From Armatimonadota bacterium (GTDB lineage Bacteria > Armatimonadota > Fimbriimonadia > Fimbriimonadales > Fimbriimonadaceae), in contig JAGQUX010000015.1 of the NCBI GenBank assembly GCA_020438215.1, positions 1 through 60,393 of the forward strand: a stretch of DNA of 60,393 nt, written 5' to 3'. Positions 33,958-42,712 of this stretch are shown here, in pieces. The translations under genes and the position numbers were made by a program. A model generated the notes under the pieces. That model was not told where the DNA came from, made no database searches, and saw only the letters and a program-made list of their open reading frames with translations. Every line of letters starts with the position of its first letter. Positions within the stretch are counted from its first letter, which is position 1.

Positions 33958-34841
33958 ACGCTGACGCCAGCTTTGTCCAGCGCTTCTTTGACGAGTGCCG
34001 GGAAGTCGCTGGTTCGATCGGCCAGAGCGGCACCCGCACCGAGCAAGGCTTCGACTTTGCTTTCGGGAGTTCCCATCTTGCCGGAGATGATTGCACCAGC
34101 GTGACCCATTCGCTTGCCCGGAGGTGCGGTGCGTCCCGAGATAAAGCTGACAACCGGCTTAGACATCTTTTTGATGTACTCCGCACCAACTTCTTCATCA
34201 GTGCCACCGATTTCACCAATCATGACAACCGCTTTAGTTGCCGGGTCGTTTTCAAACATCTCAAGGACATCAACAAATCGCGTTCCGATGATCGGGTCAC
34301 CACCAATGCCAACGCAGGTGGTTTGCCCAAGGCCAGCGCGGGTCAATTCCCAAACAACTTCGTAAGTCAGGGTGCCAGAGCGAGAAACCAATCCAACCGG
34401 GCCAGGTGTGAAGATGTGACCGGGCATGATGCCCATCTTGCATTCACCGGGGGTAATGATGCCCGCGCAGTTTCCGCCGAGTAGTTGAGATTTGCCGTTG
34501 GCTTTCACCTTGTTGGCAACGTGGAGCATATCGTTGACGGGCACGCCCTCGGTAATCAAAGTGATGAACGGGATGCCTGCGTCTTCGGCTTCCAGAACAG
34601 AATCAGCTGCGAAAGGAGCGGGAACAAAGATCAGAGCGGCATCAGCACCGGTCTTTTCGACCGCTTCGTGCATCGTGTTGAACACGGGCACACCGTGAAC
34701 TTCTTGTCCGCCCTTCCCTGGCGTGACACCGGCAACCACTTGGGTGCCGTATTCGATCATCTGCTTTCCGTGGAAGCTTCCCTCGTTACCGGTCATACCG
34801 GCGATGACGACTTTTGTATCTTTGTTAACCAGGATAGACAT
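33954..34841 (-). CDS. sucD: Succinyl-CoA ligase (ADP-forming) subunit alpha
   Basis: A 295-residue SucD. It shows the CoA-binding start [21 protein letters not shown], then [12 protein letters not shown], the [14 protein letters not shown] segment and [16 protein letters not shown], which holds the phosphorylated active-site His. The alpha and beta subunits make succinyl-CoA or ATP in the citric acid cycle. sucC, usually immediately upstream, is not next to it; a VOC gene is. I chose ATG 34841 over an ATG further upstream because family proteins begin there. A GGTATGCT box lies 22 bases before it. Confidence 0.96.
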   Translation of the reverse strand: MSILVNKDTKVVIAGMTGNEGSFHGKQMIEYGTQVVAGVTPGKGGQEVHGVPVFNTMHEAVEKTGADAALIFVPAPFAADSVLEAEDAGIPFITLITEGVPVNDMLHVANKVKANGKSQLLGGNCAGIITPGECKMGIMPGHIFTPGPVGLVSRSGTLTYEVVWELTRAGLGQTTCVGIGGDPIIGTRFVDVLEMFENDPATKAVVMIGEIGGTDEEVGAEYIKKMSKPVVSFISGRTAPPGKRMGHAGAIISGKMGTPESKVEALLGAGAALADRTSDFPALVKEALDKAGVSV

Positions 34842-34863
34842 TCGTGATTCCGTCCGAGGAGGG

Positions 34864-34871
34864 AGCATACC
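34864..34871 (-). promoter_or_regulatory. GGTATGCT -10-like box before sucD
   Basis: GGTATGCT on the minus strand ends 22 bases before ATG 34841 and suggests that sucD has its own short-leader promoter. The -35 is weak. Confidence 0.4.
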
Positions 34872-34901
34872 AAAAGCACCCTCCCGGGCTCGTGACCGAA
34901 C

Positions 34902-35264
34902 CTATTCCGGCTTGGTTTCGCCGGGGGCGGTATCGAAGAAAAGCTCAAACCCATCTGGATCATGAATGTGGAATGACCCGGAACCATCCCCGTTATCCTT
35001 GGACTCCTGAACAAAAGTGAGGCTGTTTTCCTGGGCGAACTTCATCGTCTCGCGGATGTCGCTCCCGCGGAAGTTGAGGCACATTCTCTGCTGACCCATG
35101 TGCTCTTTGCCATAAATTCCAAGCCGGAAATGATCATAAGTCATTACCGCCCAGTTTTCTTCGAGGTTGCCTTCCACCATCTTGAAGCCGAGGCGTTGAT
35201 AGAACTCAACTGAGACTTTGGCGCTTTCTACGCCAAGGCAAACATCCACCCATCCGAGATTCAT
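34902..35264 (-). CDS. VOC/glyoxalase-fold protein
   Basis: A 120-residue single-domain protein of the vicinal-oxygen-chelate superfamily. It has the beta-alpha-beta-beta-beta repeats, with [23 protein letters not shown] at the start and [14 protein letters not shown] at the end, where a His and a Glu of the metal site are expected. Such proteins act as dioxygenases, isomerases or antibiotic-binding proteins, and the substrate is not evident. A GGTATCCC box ends 7 bases before the ATG. It lies between dtd and sucD but is probably transcribed on its own. Confidence 0.85.
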   Translation of the reverse strand: MNLGWVDVCLGVESAKVSVEFYQRLGFKMVEGNLEENWAVMTYDHFRLGIYGKEHMGQQRMCLNFRGSDIRETMKFAQENSLTFVQESKDNGDGSGSFHIHDPDGFELFFDTAPGETKPE

Positions 35265-35271
35265 AGTTTAG

Positions 35272-35279
35272 GGGATACC
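35272..35279 (-). promoter_or_regulatory. GGTATCCC box before the VOC gene
   Basis: GGTATCCC on the minus strand ends 7 bases before the ATG. It is part of a 13-mer, ATTCTGGTATCCC, that also occurs before lemA. Confidence 0.4.
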
Positions 35280-35290
35280 AGAATGCCTGG

Positions 35291-35740
35291 TTAGCAATCA
35301 ATAACCAGCGTCACCGGGCCGTCGTTCACCAGCGAGACTTCCATCATCGCTCCGAACTGTCCGGTGGCGACACCCTTTACAAGCCCTTGCAATTCCTGCA
35401 CAAAGACTTCATACAGACGCTCGCCATCCTCATACCCAGCCGACTTCATAAAAGAAGGGCGGCGCGATGCCCAAGCGTCACCATATAAAGTGAACTGCGA
35501 TACCACCAAAACTTCTGGCTGGTCGCTCGGCTCTAAATCCTTGAGGGCAAGGTTCATCTTTCCCTCGCCATCGTTGAATATCCGCAGGCCAGCAACCCGA
35601 TCTGCGAGCTTCTTCGCTTGTTCTGGGGTGGATTCCCGGGATGCGGCGGCAAGAACCATCAGCCCTCGCCCGATCTGACCGATGACTTCCCCATCAACGC
35701 TGACCGATGCCGACGAAACCCGCTGAACCACTGCCCTCAT
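35291..35740 (-). CDS. dtd: D-aminoacyl-tRNA deacylase
   Basis: A 149-residue DTD that removes D-amino acids from mischarged tRNA. The family hallmarks are present: MRAVVQRVSSASVSVDG at the start, SQFTLYGDAWASRRPSF with the SQ.T..A region, and NDGPVTLVID with the Gly-cisPro motif that gives chiral selectivity. Length is standard. The ATG is one base after the rel stop, so it is co-transcribed and probably coupled with rel, a common bacterial arrangement. Confidence 0.95.
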   Translation of the reverse strand: MRAVVQRVSSASVSVDGEVIGQIGRGLMVLAAASRESTPEQAKKLADRVAGLRIFNDGEGKMNLALKDLEPSDQPEVLVVSQFTLYGDAWASRRPSFMKSAGYEDGERLYEVFVQELQGLVKGVATGQFGAMMEVSLVNDGPVTLVIDC

Positions 35741-35741
35741 A

Positions 35742-38015
35742 TCACTTCTTCTTCTGTGGTGGTGTCACACGTCCGAAGACACGCAGAACGCTAATCACAT
35801 CGCTGTAATTGGCGATTTTCTGCATCAGATTGCGGAGGTGCTCAGCGGAGGTCACTTCAATAGAAATATCAATCTCGGCAGTGTGGTTGGGCAAGGTCTT
35901 GATCTTCGCACCAACCACGTTAGTCTTGGATTCGCCAAAGATGGTTGTGATATCCATCAGAAGCCCTTGCCGGTTGATTGTCACGATTTTTAGCTCGACT
36001 GGGTACGCGCTTCCATCAGCACGCCATTCGACGGCGGTGATCCGCTCTGGATCATCAATTTTGAGTCGCTGTACATTCGGGCATAGCCGCCGATGCAGCA
36101 TGATCCCTCGACCGCGCGTCACATAGCCGGTGACTTCTTCATCCGGAACAGGCTGACAACATCGCGCCCGTTTGACCATGACATTATCAATGCCGCTGGT
36201 GACCAGCGTGGATTCCGTCGGAGCTTGAGTTTTGAGAGTGCGCTCTTCTTTACCCGAGCCCTTATTGACTACGCTCCGAATCTTGTCAACGACGTACTGA
36301 ACACCGGTCAAGCCTTCCCCAACGCGAACGTAGATGTCATCAATTGCATCGCAATCGCGAATGAGGGGCACAACCTCCTTCATCACCTCTTCGCCTTGGA
36401 ATTGACGGGGATCCATCCCGTTGGCACGGAGTTCCTTTTCGACTAAGTCCTTGCCGCGCTGGACAATATCATCGCGGTTGCGCTTTCGGAAATAACTGCG
36501 GAGTTTGGAACGGGTGTGAGCGCTCTTCGCAAATTCAAGCCAGTCCAGGCTGGGGGTGGCGTTCTTACGAGTGATCAACTCAACAACATCACCGTTCTGG
36601 ATTTCCGTACTCAGCGGAACCATCTGATCATTAATCTTCGCGCCAACCAACCGCTCACCCACTTTTGAGTGAACGCGGAAGGCAAAGTCCACCGTTGTAG
36701 CCCCGGAAGGAAGGTCAAGGACATCGCCTTTGGGAGTGAAACAGAACACCTGCTCTTCAAAGAGATCGGTAGAAACGGAGCGCAGGAAGTCGCTGCTGGA
36801 TGTGTTATCCGATGACCACTCGAACAACTGCCGGCGGAGATCGGCAAACCGTGAAGTCGCGTTTTGGAGTTGTCCTGCCCGAGTGCCCTCCTTGTATGTC
36901 CAGTGAGCGGCAACCCCAAATTCAGCAATCTCGTGCATTTCGCGGGTTCGTATCTGGACTTCAAGCGGCTCGCCTGATGCCCCCGAAACCTTGGTGTGGA
37001 GGCTTTGGTAACCGTTTGGCTTGGGGTTTTGGATGTGATCAGTGAACAGACCGGGCATCGGTTTCCAAAGTTCGTAGACAATCCCAAGCGCAAGGTAGCA
37101 CTCGAACTCCTCCTCAACAATCACACGAATCGCAACAAGATCGTAGATTTCATCGAACGGAACATGCTGGCGAACGTGCTTATTGAAAATGCTGTAGTAA
37201 TGCTTCTGCCGTCCGGTTACTTTGGCTCCCTTCAAACCTCGATCTTCCAGCCGCTCTTGGAGAGTGAGCAGAGATTCCTGAAGCTCTTTCTCCCGATCCG
37301 CGCGCGTCTCATCTACCTTCTTCTTGATCTCCTCAAATTCATGAGGGTGCAGGATGGCAAAGGAAAGATCCTCCAGTTGCCACTTGATCTGCCAAATCCC
37401 AAGCCGCGCGGCAATCGGTGCATAGACTTCGAGCGTTTCATTGGCGATGCGGGTTTGCTTGAAATCGGGAAGCGCATTGAGCGTGCGCATGTTATGAAGT
37501 CGATCCGCTAACTTGATGACCATGACCCGGAAGTCGTTGGCCATGGCAAGCAGGAGTTTTCGGAGGCTTTCCGCCGCGCGAGTGGTTTCTGCCGCGGCCT
37601 TGGCTTTCGAGTCTGCACTGGGGAGAATGTTCAGCTTAAGCTTGGTCACCCCTTCAATCATCTGCAGAACTTCCGGCCCGAATTCCTTCTCAATCTTTTC
37701 CGCCGGAACATCTGTATCTTCTAGGACATCGTGGAGAAGCGCCGAAACAATGGAGTCCTCATCCATCCCTAGTTCCGCGACAATATGGGCAACGGCGATT
37801 GGGTGAAGAATATACGGCTCGCCCGACTTACGAACCTGGGGGGCGTGTGCCTTGATGGCGAGCTCCAGTGCATCTGCAATCCGCTGACCATCCGCACCGG
37901 GCCAATGCCTTTGGTACATTCCCAAAAGCTGCTTCTTGCCAGATTCAATCTGATCAGAAAAGGCAGGCTCGACCGACATTTGCACAAACACGCCACTGCT
38001 CCGCAGAGCAATCAA
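35742..38015 (-). CDS. rel: Bifunctional (p)ppGpp synthetase/hydrolase
   Basis: A 757-residue long RSH protein. The HD hydrolase domain holds H71, H95-D96 and E99-D100 in HPIAVA and ALLHDVLEDT, so hydrolysis looks intact. The synthetase domain shows YYSIFNKH, DEIYDLVAIRVIV and NPKPNGYQSLHT. TGS, helical, zinc-finger-like (RARCCQPVP) and ACT domains follow in the normal order. It controls the stringent response. TTG 38015 has AAGGA 7 bases upstream; ATG 37979 is an alternative that loses 12 residues. It lies 26 bases after the ABC exporter gene; a TAAAAT box in that gap may give it its own promoter. Confidence 0.96.
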   Translation of the reverse strand: MIALRSSGVFVQMSVEPAFSDQIESGKKQLLGMYQRHWPGADGQRIADALELAIKAHAPQVRKSGEPYILHPIAVAHIVAELGMDEDSIVSALLHDVLEDTDVPAEKIEKEFGPEVLQMIEGVTKLKLNILPSADSKAKAAAETTRAAESLRKLLLAMANDFRVMVIKLADRLHNMRTLNALPDFKQTRIANETLEVYAPIAARLGIWQIKWQLEDLSFAILHPHEFEEIKKKVDETRADREKELQESLLTLQERLEDRGLKGAKVTGRQKHYYSIFNKHVRQHVPFDEIYDLVAIRVIVEEEFECYLALGIVYELWKPMPGLFTDHIQNPKPNGYQSLHTKVSGASGEPLEVQIRTREMHEIAEFGVAAHWTYKEGTRAGQLQNATSRFADLRRQLFEWSSDNTSSSDFLRSVSTDLFEEQVFCFTPKGDVLDLPSGATTVDFAFRVHSKVGERLVGAKINDQMVPLSTEIQNGDVVELITRKNATPSLDWLEFAKSAHTRSKLRSYFRKRNRDDIVQRGKDLVEKELRANGMDPRQFQGEEVMKEVVPLIRDCDAIDDIYVRVGEGLTGVQYVVDKIRSVVNKGSGKEERTLKTQAPTESTLVTSGIDNVMVKRARCCQPVPDEEVTGYVTRGRGIMLHRRLCPNVQRLKIDDPERITAVEWRADGSAYPVELKIVTINRQGLLMDITTIFGESKTNVVGAKIKTLPNHTAEIDISIEVTSAEHLRNLMQKIANYSDVISVLRVFGRVTPPQKKK

Positions 38016-38041
38016 AACGGCATCCTTATTTTATCGGAAGT

Positions 38042-38785
38042 TTAGGGGGTGGTGCTGGAGTCGGAATCCGGTTGATATTCCCGCATAATCTCGGCGGTTG
38101 GGCCATCACGCTTCACCTGACCATCTTCCAGCCAGATACATCGATCCGCAACACGTTTCACCGTATCGGCGTTGTGGCTGACAAAGAGGATCGTGCCGCC
38201 CTTCTTCCGGAAGGAGTCAATGAAGTCATAGCACTTCTTTTCAAAGGTGTAGTCGCCGACGGCGAGAACTTCATCCACGATGAGAATGTCGGCATCGACG
38301 TGGATCGCGATTGCAAAACCGAGCCTCGCCAGCATCCCAGAGCTATAAGTGCGAATCGGCGTATCTATATGAGTGTGAAGTTCAGAGAAATCTACGATTT
38401 GCTGGGTGCGTTCGAGGACTTCCTTGCGAGTCAGGCCAAGGATCATTCCATTGAAGAGGATGTTCTCCAATCCGGTCAGGTCGGGATGAAACCCTGCACC
38501 AAGTTCTAACAACGGAGCAATTCGTCCATTTACCTCAATCGTTCCCGAGGTTGGTTTGTAAATCTTTGAGATGAGGGAAAGAAGGGTGGATTTCCCCGCC
38601 CCGTTTCTTCCGATGAGCGCGACACACTCGCCTTCTGGAATTTCCAGATTGAGCCCCTTGAGAACATCTAACTTTTCTCGCTTTGCCTTCTTCCACCAGA
38701 GGAGCGATGTTTTCAGACTCGCAGCACCACTATGTGATAAGATAAAGTCTTTGCGGATATCTTGAATTTTGATTGCCGTTTTCAT
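38042..38785 (-). CDS. ABC polysaccharide exporter ATPase (Wzt/TagH-like)
   Basis: A 247-residue ATPase with Walker A GRNGAGKST, the signature YSSGM in RTYSSGMLARLGFAIA, and Walker B ILIVDEVLAVGD. These match the Wzt/TagH/RfbE subfamily, which energises export of O-antigen or teichoic acid across the inner membrane. There is no C-terminal glycan-binding domain of the Wzt O9a type, so export is probably not glycan-terminus specific. The ATG shares one base with the permease stop (TGATG). The preceding N-terminal extension is not protein-like. Confidence 0.93.
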   Translation of the reverse strand: MKTAIKIQDIRKDFILSHSGAASLKTSLLWWKKAKREKLDVLKGLNLEIPEGECVALIGRNGAGKSTLLSLISKIYKPTSGTIEVNGRIAPLLELGAGFHPDLTGLENILFNGMILGLTRKEVLERTQQIVDFSELHTHIDTPIRTYSSGMLARLGFAIAIHVDADILIVDEVLAVGDYTFEKKCYDFIDSFRKKGGTILFVSHNADTVKRVADRCIWLEDGQVKRDGPTAEIMREYQPDSDSSTTP

Positions 38786-39657
38786 CAAGGTTTCTCCACA
38801 AACTTCCATTTTAATTTATTGAACAAATGGTAACCATAAATCAGAATTCCTACACTGATCAATGTCGTGATTCCAAAATGAATCCAGTTGGCTTTTTGTA
38901 CCCCTTCCATCACCGCAACACCGTCTTTCAGAACCTGCACATCCTGTGGAGCCAGAAGCACTTTGCGGTACATCGTAGAAAGCGTAGCGACCGGGTTCAG
39001 ATGGTACAGATCATAGAGCAGTTTTCCGTTCGGTTTATCGGTCAGCGCATAAAAGACTGTCTCGGAAAAGTACATGATTGGCGTAATAAAGAAGAGCAAA
39101 TACAGCCCAACACTCAAAATGTACTTGATGTCTTCGTAGAAGACATTCAGCGCGGAAATAATCAATGCTAGCCCAGTGACGAGGCAAAGGTTTACGACCA
39201 GCAACACCGGCAAGAACCACATTCGATATGTGAACGGCGATATGTCAAATCCGGTCACTGCCCACAGCCCAAAGAGATAAACAAAAAACACAAGTAGGGC
39301 CAGCAAGAAGTGAATAAAGTTACTGGCAATACTTGCTAAAGGCAGGATTTCGCGGGGAAAATAGACTTTTCTAACTACCGGCAAGGATACAAGTACAGAT
39401 TGTGCCGAATCCAGCAGCGTCATGTTAAAGAACAAAAAAGGCAAGTAAGCGGCAAGAACATACGCAGAAAAGTTCGGCGTGGAGTTCTGCATCAGGTACT
39501 TGAAAACCACCGTCATCACCGCCACGGTGACAAGAGGATTCAGCAGGCTCCAGAAGAATCCGAGGAATGAGTTTTTGTATCGAATCCGGAGTTCGCGCTC
39601 AACCATTGCCCACAGGAGCTCACGGAACTTCCAAAGTTCCCGCAGGTTTTCGCGCAT
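38785..39657 (-). CDS. ABC-2 type polysaccharide export permease (Wzm/TagG-like)
   Basis: A 290-residue permease with six membrane segments. It shows an amphipathic start ELLWAMVERELRIRYKNSFLGFFW, the YFPREILPLASIASNF cytoplasmic loop and ITPIMYFSETVF, all typical of Wzm/TagG. It pairs with the ATPase downstream (1-base overlap). Glycosyltransferases are not adjacent, so the exported polymer is unknown; the SLBB protein at 10.8 kb could act in the same general route but is distant. TAAAAT ends exactly 6 bases before the ATG. Confidence 0.93.
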   Translation of the reverse strand: MRENLRELWKFRELLWAMVERELRIRYKNSFLGFFWSLLNPLVTVAVMTVVFKYLMQNSTPNFSAYVLAAYLPFLFFNMTLLDSAQSVLVSLPVVRKVYFPREILPLASIASNFIHFLLALLVFFVYLFGLWAVTGFDISPFTYRMWFLPVLLVVNLCLVTGLALIISALNVFYEDIKYILSVGLYLLFFITPIMYFSETVFYALTDKPNGKLLYDLYHLNPVATLSTMYRKVLLAPQDVQVLKDGVAVMEGVQKANWIHFGITTLISVGILIYGYHLFNKLKWKFVEKP

Positions 39658-39663
39658 GAATCT

Positions 39664-39669
39664 ATTTTA
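39664..39669 (-). promoter_or_regulatory. TAAAAT -10 box, leaderless spacing before the exporter
   Basis: TAAAAT on the minus strand ends 6 bases before ATG 39657, in the 28-base gap after the FKBP stop. It would give the wzm-wzt pair its own leaderless transcript. Confidence 0.5.
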
Positions 39670-39685
39670 CTCAGTTCGCTCGAAT

Positions 39686-40117
39686 TCAGCTGGAAACGGG
39701 GCGAACACTCATCACGCGAATTGTGAGTTCAAAGTCTGTCTTGGGTGGCAAGATTGGCGGGAATCCGTTTTGAGTACCGCTCGCTTCCCAAGGCACCAGG
39801 CTCTGTCGACCACCATTTTGTTGCAACCCGATCACGGATTGAGAAAAGAAACTTGGCACCTTTGCATCACCCACAACGAATTCATATGTCAGGCCATGGC
39901 GCTCAGTGTCGGCAAATACTCGACCTTCCTTCACCATTTTGTAATGGATTGAAACCAGATCACCAGCCTTGATCAAAGGGCCGGAACCACGCGTAATTTG
40001 GAGAGTCTGGGGCACAGTTCTGAGTGGCGCAACCACTGTTTCGGTCTGCGTTTTCAGTTGAGGTGCAGGTGTTTTTGCTTGTGTCACCTGCAGGGCGATC
40101 AATCCCCAGGGAATCAT
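39686..40117 (-). CDS. FKBP-type peptidyl-prolyl isomerase, exported
   Basis: A 143-residue protein. A hydrophobic start (MIPWGLIALQVTQA) suggests weak export or membrane attachment, followed by a Thr/Pro/Gln-rich spacer. The FKBP-like domain begins at about 40, with AGDLVSIHYKMVKEGRVFADTE, FSQSVIGLQQNGGRQSLVPWEA and FPPILPPKTDFELTIRV. It is shorter than E. coli FkpA but matches single-domain FKBPs. Several canonical aromatic residues of the active site are not obvious, so isomerase activity may be low. It follows phoU by 27 bases. Confidence 0.8.
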   Translation of the reverse strand: MIPWGLIALQVTQAKTPAPQLKTQTETVVAPLRTVPQTLQITRGSGPLIKAGDLVSIHYKMVKEGRVFADTERHGLTYEFVVGDAKVPSFFSQSVIGLQQNGGRQSLVPWEASGTQNGFPPILPPKTDFELTIRVMSVRPVSS

Positions 40118-40144
40118 GTCTTTACAGACGATCGTTACCGCGAA

Positions 40145-40846
40145 TTAGGTGCCTTCTGACTCATCGGTGGGCATATCAGAGCCGAGTTGTTTCAACTCCC
40201 CTGTCACCATGAAGCCAACACGCTCGGCAATATTGAGCGCGTGGTCAGCGATCCGCTCAACGTGGTGCACAGCTAAGATCAACCAGCTTGCCGCCACAAC
40301 CTGCTCAGGATGGGTGCGCATATAAGCGTGAATCTGATCCCGGAGATCGCGGTAGAGCTTGTCAACTTCGTCTTCCAGTTTGACGATGCTCGGGACGCTT
40401 TCAACGTCGCGCATCATCAAACTCTGCACCGATTCTCGGAGCATTTGCCGAGCAATTGTGGCCATGCGCGGAATATCAATGTAGTCAACCGTGCCAAGTT
40501 CTTGGTTGATTTTCAGTGTGATCTTGGCGATATCTACGCTCAGATCACCAATGCGCTCAATGTCGGTGATGATCTTGAGGACAGTGCCGATTTCGCGCAG
40601 ATCGCTTCCCATCGGTTGTTGGAGGGCCAGCAGGCGCAAACATCGATGTTCAATGTCCAGATCGATGTCATCAATCGCATCGTCACTCGACATGACCTCG
40701 TAGGCTAGATCCACGTTCATACTCGCTAGAGAATCGACCGCTTTTTCCACCAAAACATCGGCAAGACTGACCATCTCAAGCAGTTGCTGCTCAAGTTCAT
40801 TCATTGCCGCGGCGTATAAGGGACGAGTTTGTCGTGAATCAGGCAT
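40145..40846 (-). CDS. phoU: PhoU-family phosphate signalling regulator
   Basis: A 233-residue PhoU made of two three-helix repeats, with LEQQLLEMVSLADVLVEKAV, DDIDLDIEHRCLRLLALQQPMGSDLR and ADHALNIAERVGFM. The two metal-binding DIERIGD and HHVERIADH motifs stand in equivalent places, as in metal-cluster PhoU. PhoU links phosphate transporter state to PhoR. No pst or phoR genes are adjacent, which is unusual but not rare. Confidence 0.93.
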   Translation of the reverse strand: MPDSRQTRPLYAAAMNELEQQLLEMVSLADVLVEKAVDSLASMNVDLAYEVMSSDDAIDDIDLDIEHRCLRLLALQQPMGSDLREIGTVLKIITDIERIGDLSVDIAKITLKINQELGTVDYIDIPRMATIARQMLRESVQSLMMRDVESVPSIVKLEDEVDKLYRDLRDQIHAYMRTHPEQVVAASWLILAVHHVERIADHALNIAERVGFMVTGELKQLGSDMPTDESEGT

Positions 40847-40923
40847 AAGTTAGTTCAGAAGGCCAAATGTTAAGACGCTATGACTTTACTGTTTGTAGCC
40901 AGAAATTGCGCAATTCCGTAGGT

Positions 40924-41862
40924 CTATGTCGCAGAATCAAGCGGAAAATGGCACAGGACAGGGTGACTTCCCCGCTCATCCCACGGCGCGGGATGGGATT
41001 TGCAGTGCTCCGTGGCCTTCGGACATCGACTCGCGAACTTGCAACCGGTGAACACAACCTTCGGATCAGGGATCTCTCCTTCAACCGGATTGGGAAGCTG
41101 TCCGAGCGTTTCCAGCGATGGTGCCGATTCCAAAAGTGACTTCGTGTAAGGATGCCGTGGATTCGTGAAGACGTCCTCCGTCGGCCCTGTCTCGACGACC
41201 TGCCCCATGTACATCACCGCAATCCGATCGCATAGATAACGCACCGTCAACAAATCGTGGGAGATGTATAGGAGCGAGCAACCTGTATCACGCTGAATAT
41301 CCTTCAACAAGTTCAAAATCTGGGCTTGAATGGAAAGATCAAGTGCGGCCGTCGGCTCATCACAAATAATCAGTGGGGGACGAAGGGCAATCGCGCGACC
41401 AATTGCGGCTCGTTGTCTTTGACCACCAGAAAGCTCGTGAGGAAATCGATCCGCGAGCTTGGGGTCGAGCCCCACCTCATTCATGATCTTCTCAATATCG
41501 CCGGTCATGCCGTTCAGCCGGAACGGCTCATCCAAGATGCGGCGAATCTTCCAAAGTGGCTCGATGCTCGCGAAGGGATCTTGCCAGACCATCCCGACGC
41601 GCTTAGCCTGGCCCGCTTTGGGCGATACCACCGGTTGACCATCCAGAGTCACTGCTCCCGATGTTGTTGTTTGTAAGCCAAGGACAACACGAGCCAAGGT
41701 TGTTTTCCCACACCCTGATTCACCGACGACTGCCAAGGCTTCCCCGCGTTTGAGTTGAATAGTGACGTCATCTAGGGCGCGGATTTGCCCGCCACCCACA
41801 TCGAAGCGGACGTTGGCATTCTGAACATCCAAAAGGACGTCGCTAGCAATCTCAGTCTTCAT
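40924..41862 (-). CDS. Oligopeptide/dipeptide ABC transporter ATPase (OppF/DppF-like)
   Basis: About 312 residues with Walker A GESGCGKTT, LSGGQRQRAAIGRAIALRPP signature and DEPTAALD. The C-terminal cysteine cluster (GCKFASRCPKATEHC, then VLCHF) is the Fe-S or metal-binding end of OppD/OppF-type subunits. The partner ATPase and permeases are absent nearby. A substrate-binding protein of the same transporter family lies at 49.6-51.2 kb. It overlaps nadK by about 11 bases, so it is coupled to NAD kinase. A 12-base palindrome AATTGCGCAATT lies 9 bases after the stop. Confidence 0.92.
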   Translation of the reverse strand: MKTEIASDVLLDVQNANVRFDVGGGQIRALDDVTIQLKRGEALAVVGESGCGKTTLARVVLGLQTTTSGAVTLDGQPVVSPKAGQAKRVGMVWQDPFASIEPLWKIRRILDEPFRLNGMTGDIEKIMNEVGLDPKLADRFPHELSGGQRQRAAIGRAIALRPPLIICDEPTAALDLSIQAQILNLLKDIQRDTGCSLLYISHDLLTVRYLCDRIAVMYMGQVVETGPTEDVFTNPRHPYTKSLLESAPSLETLGQLPNPVEGEIPDPKVVFTGCKFASRCPKATEHCKSHPAPWDERGSHPVLCHFPLDSAT

Positions 41863-42712
41863 CAAGAAGTGGCCCCTTACTCCATTGGAATCGTTCGGCT
41901 AGTTTCCGATAGAAATCGGCATCATCAACATTCATAAGCTTGGTTACTCGCGGCGACCGAGTTATTTTGATCAAGTCTCCGCTCAAAAGGTGAAGTCGCG
42001 ACTGTCCATCGCATCCCAGAACGGCATCCCCCCGTGTCTCTACTCGAATCAGGATTTCGGCGTTTGCATGAAGTACGAGCGGCCTTGCCGAAAGAGTGTG
42101 CGGCATGATCGCCGTAATCAAGAGTGCGTCCATTTTCGGGTCTACTACTGGCCCACCAGCACTCAGGCTATAGGCAGTTGAACCTGTCGGCGTGGCGACC
42201 ATCACGCCATCAGCGGGATACTTTGCGAGTTCGTGTCCATCGACTTGCACATCGAAAGTCAAGAGTCGCGTTGTTGCGGATCGCTGGACAACCGATTCAT
42301 TCAGCGAGTGAAGGGTAACGACCGTCTTCCTTTCCCGGATGATCTCGGTTTGGATCATCATGCGATCTTCGATGGAATGAGTGCCATCGAGGAAGCTGCT
42401 AATCGCCGCGCCAAGATCGCTTGGCTGACACTGGGTAACGAATCCGAATCGCCCGAAGTAAACACCGAGAATGGGGGTTCCCCGTTCTGAACAAAGGTGG
42501 GCGGCACGGATGAGGGTTCCATCACCCCCGAACGACATGACAAGATCGGCATCGCCAATCTCATCGCTGGGTACGGCGGGCACACCAATAGCTTTGGCAC
42601 CATCCCGGTCAGCGCCGATGGTGATGCCTTTTGCCGCGAGGCCGTCCAGGGCTTCTTGAGCGGCCTGGACAGCATCGGGCCTGAAAAGATTGATGATCGC
42701 GTGAATCCGCAC
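41852..42712 (-). CDS. nadK: NAD kinase
   Basis: A 286-residue ATP-NAD kinase that supplies NADP. The GGDGT motif (SFGGDGTLIRAAH) and the DGVMVATPTGSTAYSLSAGGP substrate site are intact. The start is GTG 42712, which shares one base with the stop of the upstream TPR gene (TAGTG). It overlaps oppF downstream. The order TPR-nadK-oppF is not one that I recognise. Confidence 0.95.
   Translation of the reverse strand: MRIHAIINLFRPDAVQAAQEALDGLAAKGITIGADRDGAKAIGVPAVPSDEIGDADLVMSFGGDGTLIRAAHLCSERGTPILGVYFGRFGFVTQCQPSDLGAAISSFLDGTHSIEDRMMIQTEIIRERKTVVTLHSLNESVVQRSATTRLLTFDVQVDGHELAKYPADGVMVATPTGSTAYSLSAGGPVVDPKMDALLITAIMPHTLSARPLVLHANAEILIRVETRGDAVLGCDGQSRLHLLSGDLIKITRSPRVTKLMNVDDADFYRKLAERFQWSKGPLLDED

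Noticed and set aside
38019-38030. Tiny frame M-P-F-stop overlapping the TTG start of rel
   Set aside because: It contains the AAGGA ribosome site of rel; chance overlap is the simpler reading.
40904-40915. Perfect palindrome AATTGCGCAATT after oppF
   Set aside because: It is a 12-base palindrome without loop or T run and no second copy was seen; it could be an operator but nothing supports a role.
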